From the NCBI RefSeq assembly GCF_001182045.1, contig NZ_CVTY01000006.1:62001-126000 (forward strand): a DNA stretch of 64,000 bases, in the 5' to 3' direction. The notes under the pieces were generated by a model, which saw nothing but the letters and a program-made list of their open reading frames with translations, did not search any database and had not been told where the DNA came from. Positions 62,249 to 64,000 of the stretch are shown here, piece by piece. The number at the start of each line of letters is the position of its first letter. Position 1 is the stretch's first letter. Both the position numbers and the translations under genes were made by a program. Source of the DNA: Dakarella massiliensis (GTDB taxonomy: Bacteria; Pseudomonadota; Gammaproteobacteria; Burkholderiales; Burkholderiaceae_F).

Positions 62249-62956
62249 TTACTTCTTTTCGGTGGTCACGCCTTCACCGGTGCCGAGGCGGGTGTTAGCC
62301 CAGTAGCCCCAGTGGTAGGCGGCGTCAGCTTCAGAGACCTTGCCGTCACCCCACATGAGGTTGGCAGTGCCCTTGTACGGCTGGAAGATGCCGGCGCCAA
62401 GGTAGATGTGGCCAAGACCGAAGACGATGATCACGAGGAACCCGATGTCGTGGATGATGTGGGCAGCCCAGATGAGGGAAGCCGACATCGCGATACCGGT
62501 GGAGCCAGGAAGCCAGCCGGCTTCAGCCCACATCACGAGGCCCGAAAGAGCCATCAGGATGCCCATGATCACGAGACCGCCGTCAGCCATACGCTGCGCG
62601 CCCTTCACTTCGTGCTGCGGAGGCATATGGACCTTCTGCGGGTTGAAGAGGTAAGGCACGAACTTGCGGGCGAATTCCCAGTCGTCCTTATCCCACTTGC
62701 CGAAGATGTTGTTCTTGAAGAGGTGCGCGGCACCCTTCGGAAAACGAACGAGAGCGATCAGCGGGAAGAGGATGAACGGCACCGCGGCGATACGGTGCAG
62801 CATGCGCATCCAGTAGACGAACGTTCCGCCAAGAGCCTCGGAGATCGCCGGCGTGAAAACCGCGACGCCGGTGAGAGCGAGGAAAATGCAGGACACCGCA
62901 GCGACACCGTGGGTCACACGGGCGAGACGGGAGTGGCGCTGGATATAGCGAGTCAT
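62249..62956 (-). CDS. fdnI: Formate dehydrogenase cytochrome b556 (gamma) subunit
   Basis: 235 residues with four membrane helices. Heme-binding His candidates are in the N-terminal QRHSRLARVTHGVAAVSCIF block, in RMLHRIAAVPF and in the late IIHDIGFLVIIVFGLGHIYLG region (cut here as IIHDIG and FGLGHIYLG), the normal FdnI pattern. It anchors the enzyme in the membrane and passes electrons to quinone. Its ATG follows the fdnH stop with no gap (TAAATG). Confidence 0.93.
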   Translation of the reverse strand: MTRYIQRHSRLARVTHGVAAVSCIFLALTGVAVFTPAISEALGGTFVYWMRMLHRIAAVPFILFPLIALVRFPKGAAHLFKNNIFGKWDKDDWEFARKFVPYLFNPQKVHMPPQHEVKGAQRMADGGLVIMGILMALSGLVMWAEAGWLPGSTGIAMSASLIWAAHIIHDIGFLVIIVFGLGHIYLGAGIFQPYKGTANLMWGDGKVSEADAAYHWGYWANTRLGTGEGVTTEKK

Positions 62957-63850
62957 TTATTTTTCCTCCTTTTCTTCGAGGGCAGCCTTCAGTTCAGCGT
63001 CGGCCTTCACCTGCTGTTCCGGAGACCAGGTCTTCTTCGCTTCGTCGATCGTCAGATCATCGCGGTGATACTTGCGAGCCGAGATCCAGGAGAGTGCGAG
63101 ACCGGCAACGGTCGCGGCCGCGGCAATGCCGCCGAGCGGACGGAAGAGCTTGTGGGAGTCGTACACAGCCTTCTTCTGCGGATTGGTCGGGAGACCATAG
63201 GCCTCGTGACCGTGCTTGCAGACGTAGATCACGTGCAGACCGCCCATTTCGGTTTCACCGTAGACCTCAGCCTTGCTGAAGCCCTTAGCCTTCAGGACTT
63301 CAACGCGGGCCTTGGCCTTCGCGATCATTTCGTCGCGGTTGCCGAAGCGGAGGGCTTCAGGCTGGCAGGTCTTCACGCAGGCCGGGATACCGCCCTTCTC
63401 GAGACGGTCCATGCAGGCCGTGCACTTGTCGATCTTGTGATCGCCAGGACGGAAGCGCGGCACGTCGAACGGGCAGGCCGTACGGCAGTACTGGCAGCCG
63501 TTGCACTTCTCGGTGTCGAAGTTCACGATGCCGTTCTTGTCGTGGAACAGCGCGTGGCTCGAGCACACCTCGACGCAGGCAGCGTCCGTGCAGTGCATGC
63601 AGGAGCGGCGGCCGATAGCCCAGTTGATCGGCTGGAACTTGTTGCCGGACTCTTCCTCGTGGAAGGTCTGGATAAGACGCGTATCGCCATTCAGATCCAT
63701 CGGGCTCTGGAGGGAGCCAGAGAATTCCGTGACGTTGTGACCGAGCGGAGCGGGAAGTTCGTTCCACTGCTTGCACGCCACCTGGCAGCCCTTGCAGCCA
63801 GTGCAAAGGCTCGAGTCAAAGTAGATGGCGACATCATTAGGTTTTGCCAT
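62957..63850 (-). CDS. fdnH: Formate dehydrogenase iron-sulfur (beta) subunit
   Basis: 297 residues. Four [4Fe-4S] Cys groups are complete: CTGCKGCQVACKQW, CMHCTDAACVEVC, CNGCQYCRTACPFD and CTACMDR with CVKTC. A C-terminal membrane helix (PLGGIAAAATVAGLALSWI) anchors it, as in FdnH/FdoH. It carries electrons from the catalytic subunit to cytochrome b. It lies 23 bases after the catalytic-subunit gene. Confidence 0.95.
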   Translation of the reverse strand: MAKPNDVAIYFDSSLCTGCKGCQVACKQWNELPAPLGHNVTEFSGSLQSPMDLNGDTRLIQTFHEEESGNKFQPINWAIGRRSCMHCTDAACVEVCSSHALFHDKNGIVNFDTEKCNGCQYCRTACPFDVPRFRPGDHKIDKCTACMDRLEKGGIPACVKTCQPEALRFGNRDEMIAKAKARVEVLKAKGFSKAEVYGETEMGGLHVIYVCKHGHEAYGLPTNPQKKAVYDSHKLFRPLGGIAAAATVAGLALSWISARKYHRDDLTIDEAKKTWSPEQQVKADAELKAALEEKEEK

Positions 63851-63873
63851 TATTTATCTCCTAGTCTCTCTGA

Positions 63874-64000
63874 TCAGGCCTTTTCGACGTTAACGAGGAA
63901 GCCGCGGTATTCCGGAATCTGGGAATTCGGGTCTCCGACGTTCGGCGTCAGGTCGTTCATCGTCCAGCGGTCGCTTGCGTAGCGGCCGATGAAGGAGAAG
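63874..64000 (-). CDS. fdnG: Formate dehydrogenase catalytic (alpha) subunit, 3' end only
   Basis: The last 41 or so codons are visible, reading FSFIGRYASDRWTMNDLTPN, then GDPNSQIPEYRGFLVNVEKA and TGA. This matches the C-terminus of FdnG/FdoG-type molybdopterin subunits (DLTP, G-D, E-Y/F, FLVN-EK pattern). The catalytic Sec or Cys, the iron-sulfur site and the Tat signal lie outside the window. Confidence 0.85.
   Translation of the reverse strand, partial: FSFIGRYASDRWTMNDLTPNVGDPNSQIPEYRGFLVNVEKA

Overview
The window reads as chromosomal DNA from a GC-rich, anaerobic or microaerophilic, host-associated betaproteobacterium. A Sutterellaceae-like member of the Burkholderiales fits best (inference). 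The reasons are a Burkholderiales-type porin, large type V autotransporters, a DcuC dicarboxylate carrier, an NrfA-like cytochrome, a BisC/TorZ-type molybdoenzyme, a membrane formate dehydrogenase, and LysR regulators beside anaerobic-respiration genes. No tRNA, rRNA or CRISPR array was found.

Layout. 0.1-9 kb: two large paralogous autotransporters on the minus strand, both carrying reading-frame lesions, with a small decayed leader between them. 9.5-15.7 kb: a carboxylate/fumarate-linked group (dcuC, porin, LysR, argininosuccinate-lyase-like enzyme) and a YczE-like membrane protein. 16-21.2 kb: an exported carboxylesterase, a NitT/TauT-type ABC importer and an F420-reductase-like oxidoreductase. 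21.4-24.2 kb: a RelB/DinJ-like protein plus a Panacea-like protein, then an ArsR/radical-SAM pair with matched operators. 24.3-28.8 kb: amino-acid and peptide enzymes and small proteins. 29-38 kb: NrfA-like cytochrome, LysR, and gltD/gltB, each interrupted once. 38.4-45.3 kb: two acid-shock-like proteins, a BisC-type reductase, a DUF805 protein and an AKR/SDR/AraC group. 45.3-49.8 kb: tonB-exbD-exbB and a Fur-box-preceded TonB-dependent receptor. 50-60.2 kb: an accessory island with surface-adhesin-E-like genes, an McrBC-like restriction module (McrB-type AAA+ ATPase; DUF2357/PD-(D/E)XK nuclease with a zinc-ribbon tail), an IS607-family element, and a 5'-truncated second copy of the nuclease gene. 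60.2-64 kb: the formate dehydrogenase operon end (fdnG' fdnH fdnI fdhE fdhD).

A striking general feature is that about a dozen genes carry one single-base frameshift or one in-frame stop while the rest of the gene stays open: both autotransporters, gltB, gltD, an SDR, one adhesin-E gene, one acid-shock-like gene, tnpA, tnpB and both nuclease copies. Several lie in short homopolymers. This may be real recent decay or switching, or consensus-sequence error. The sequence alone cannot decide.

The most interesting system is the McrBC-like island. Its ATPase has an unrecognised N-terminal domain and a long acidic linker, its nuclease has a zinc-ribbon extension, and the nuclease is present twice around an IS607 element whose TnpB has Gln at the RuvC-II catalytic Glu position. 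A CTGATAG-rich hairpin family recurs between genes at 43.4, 45.3, 56.1 and 60.0 kb.
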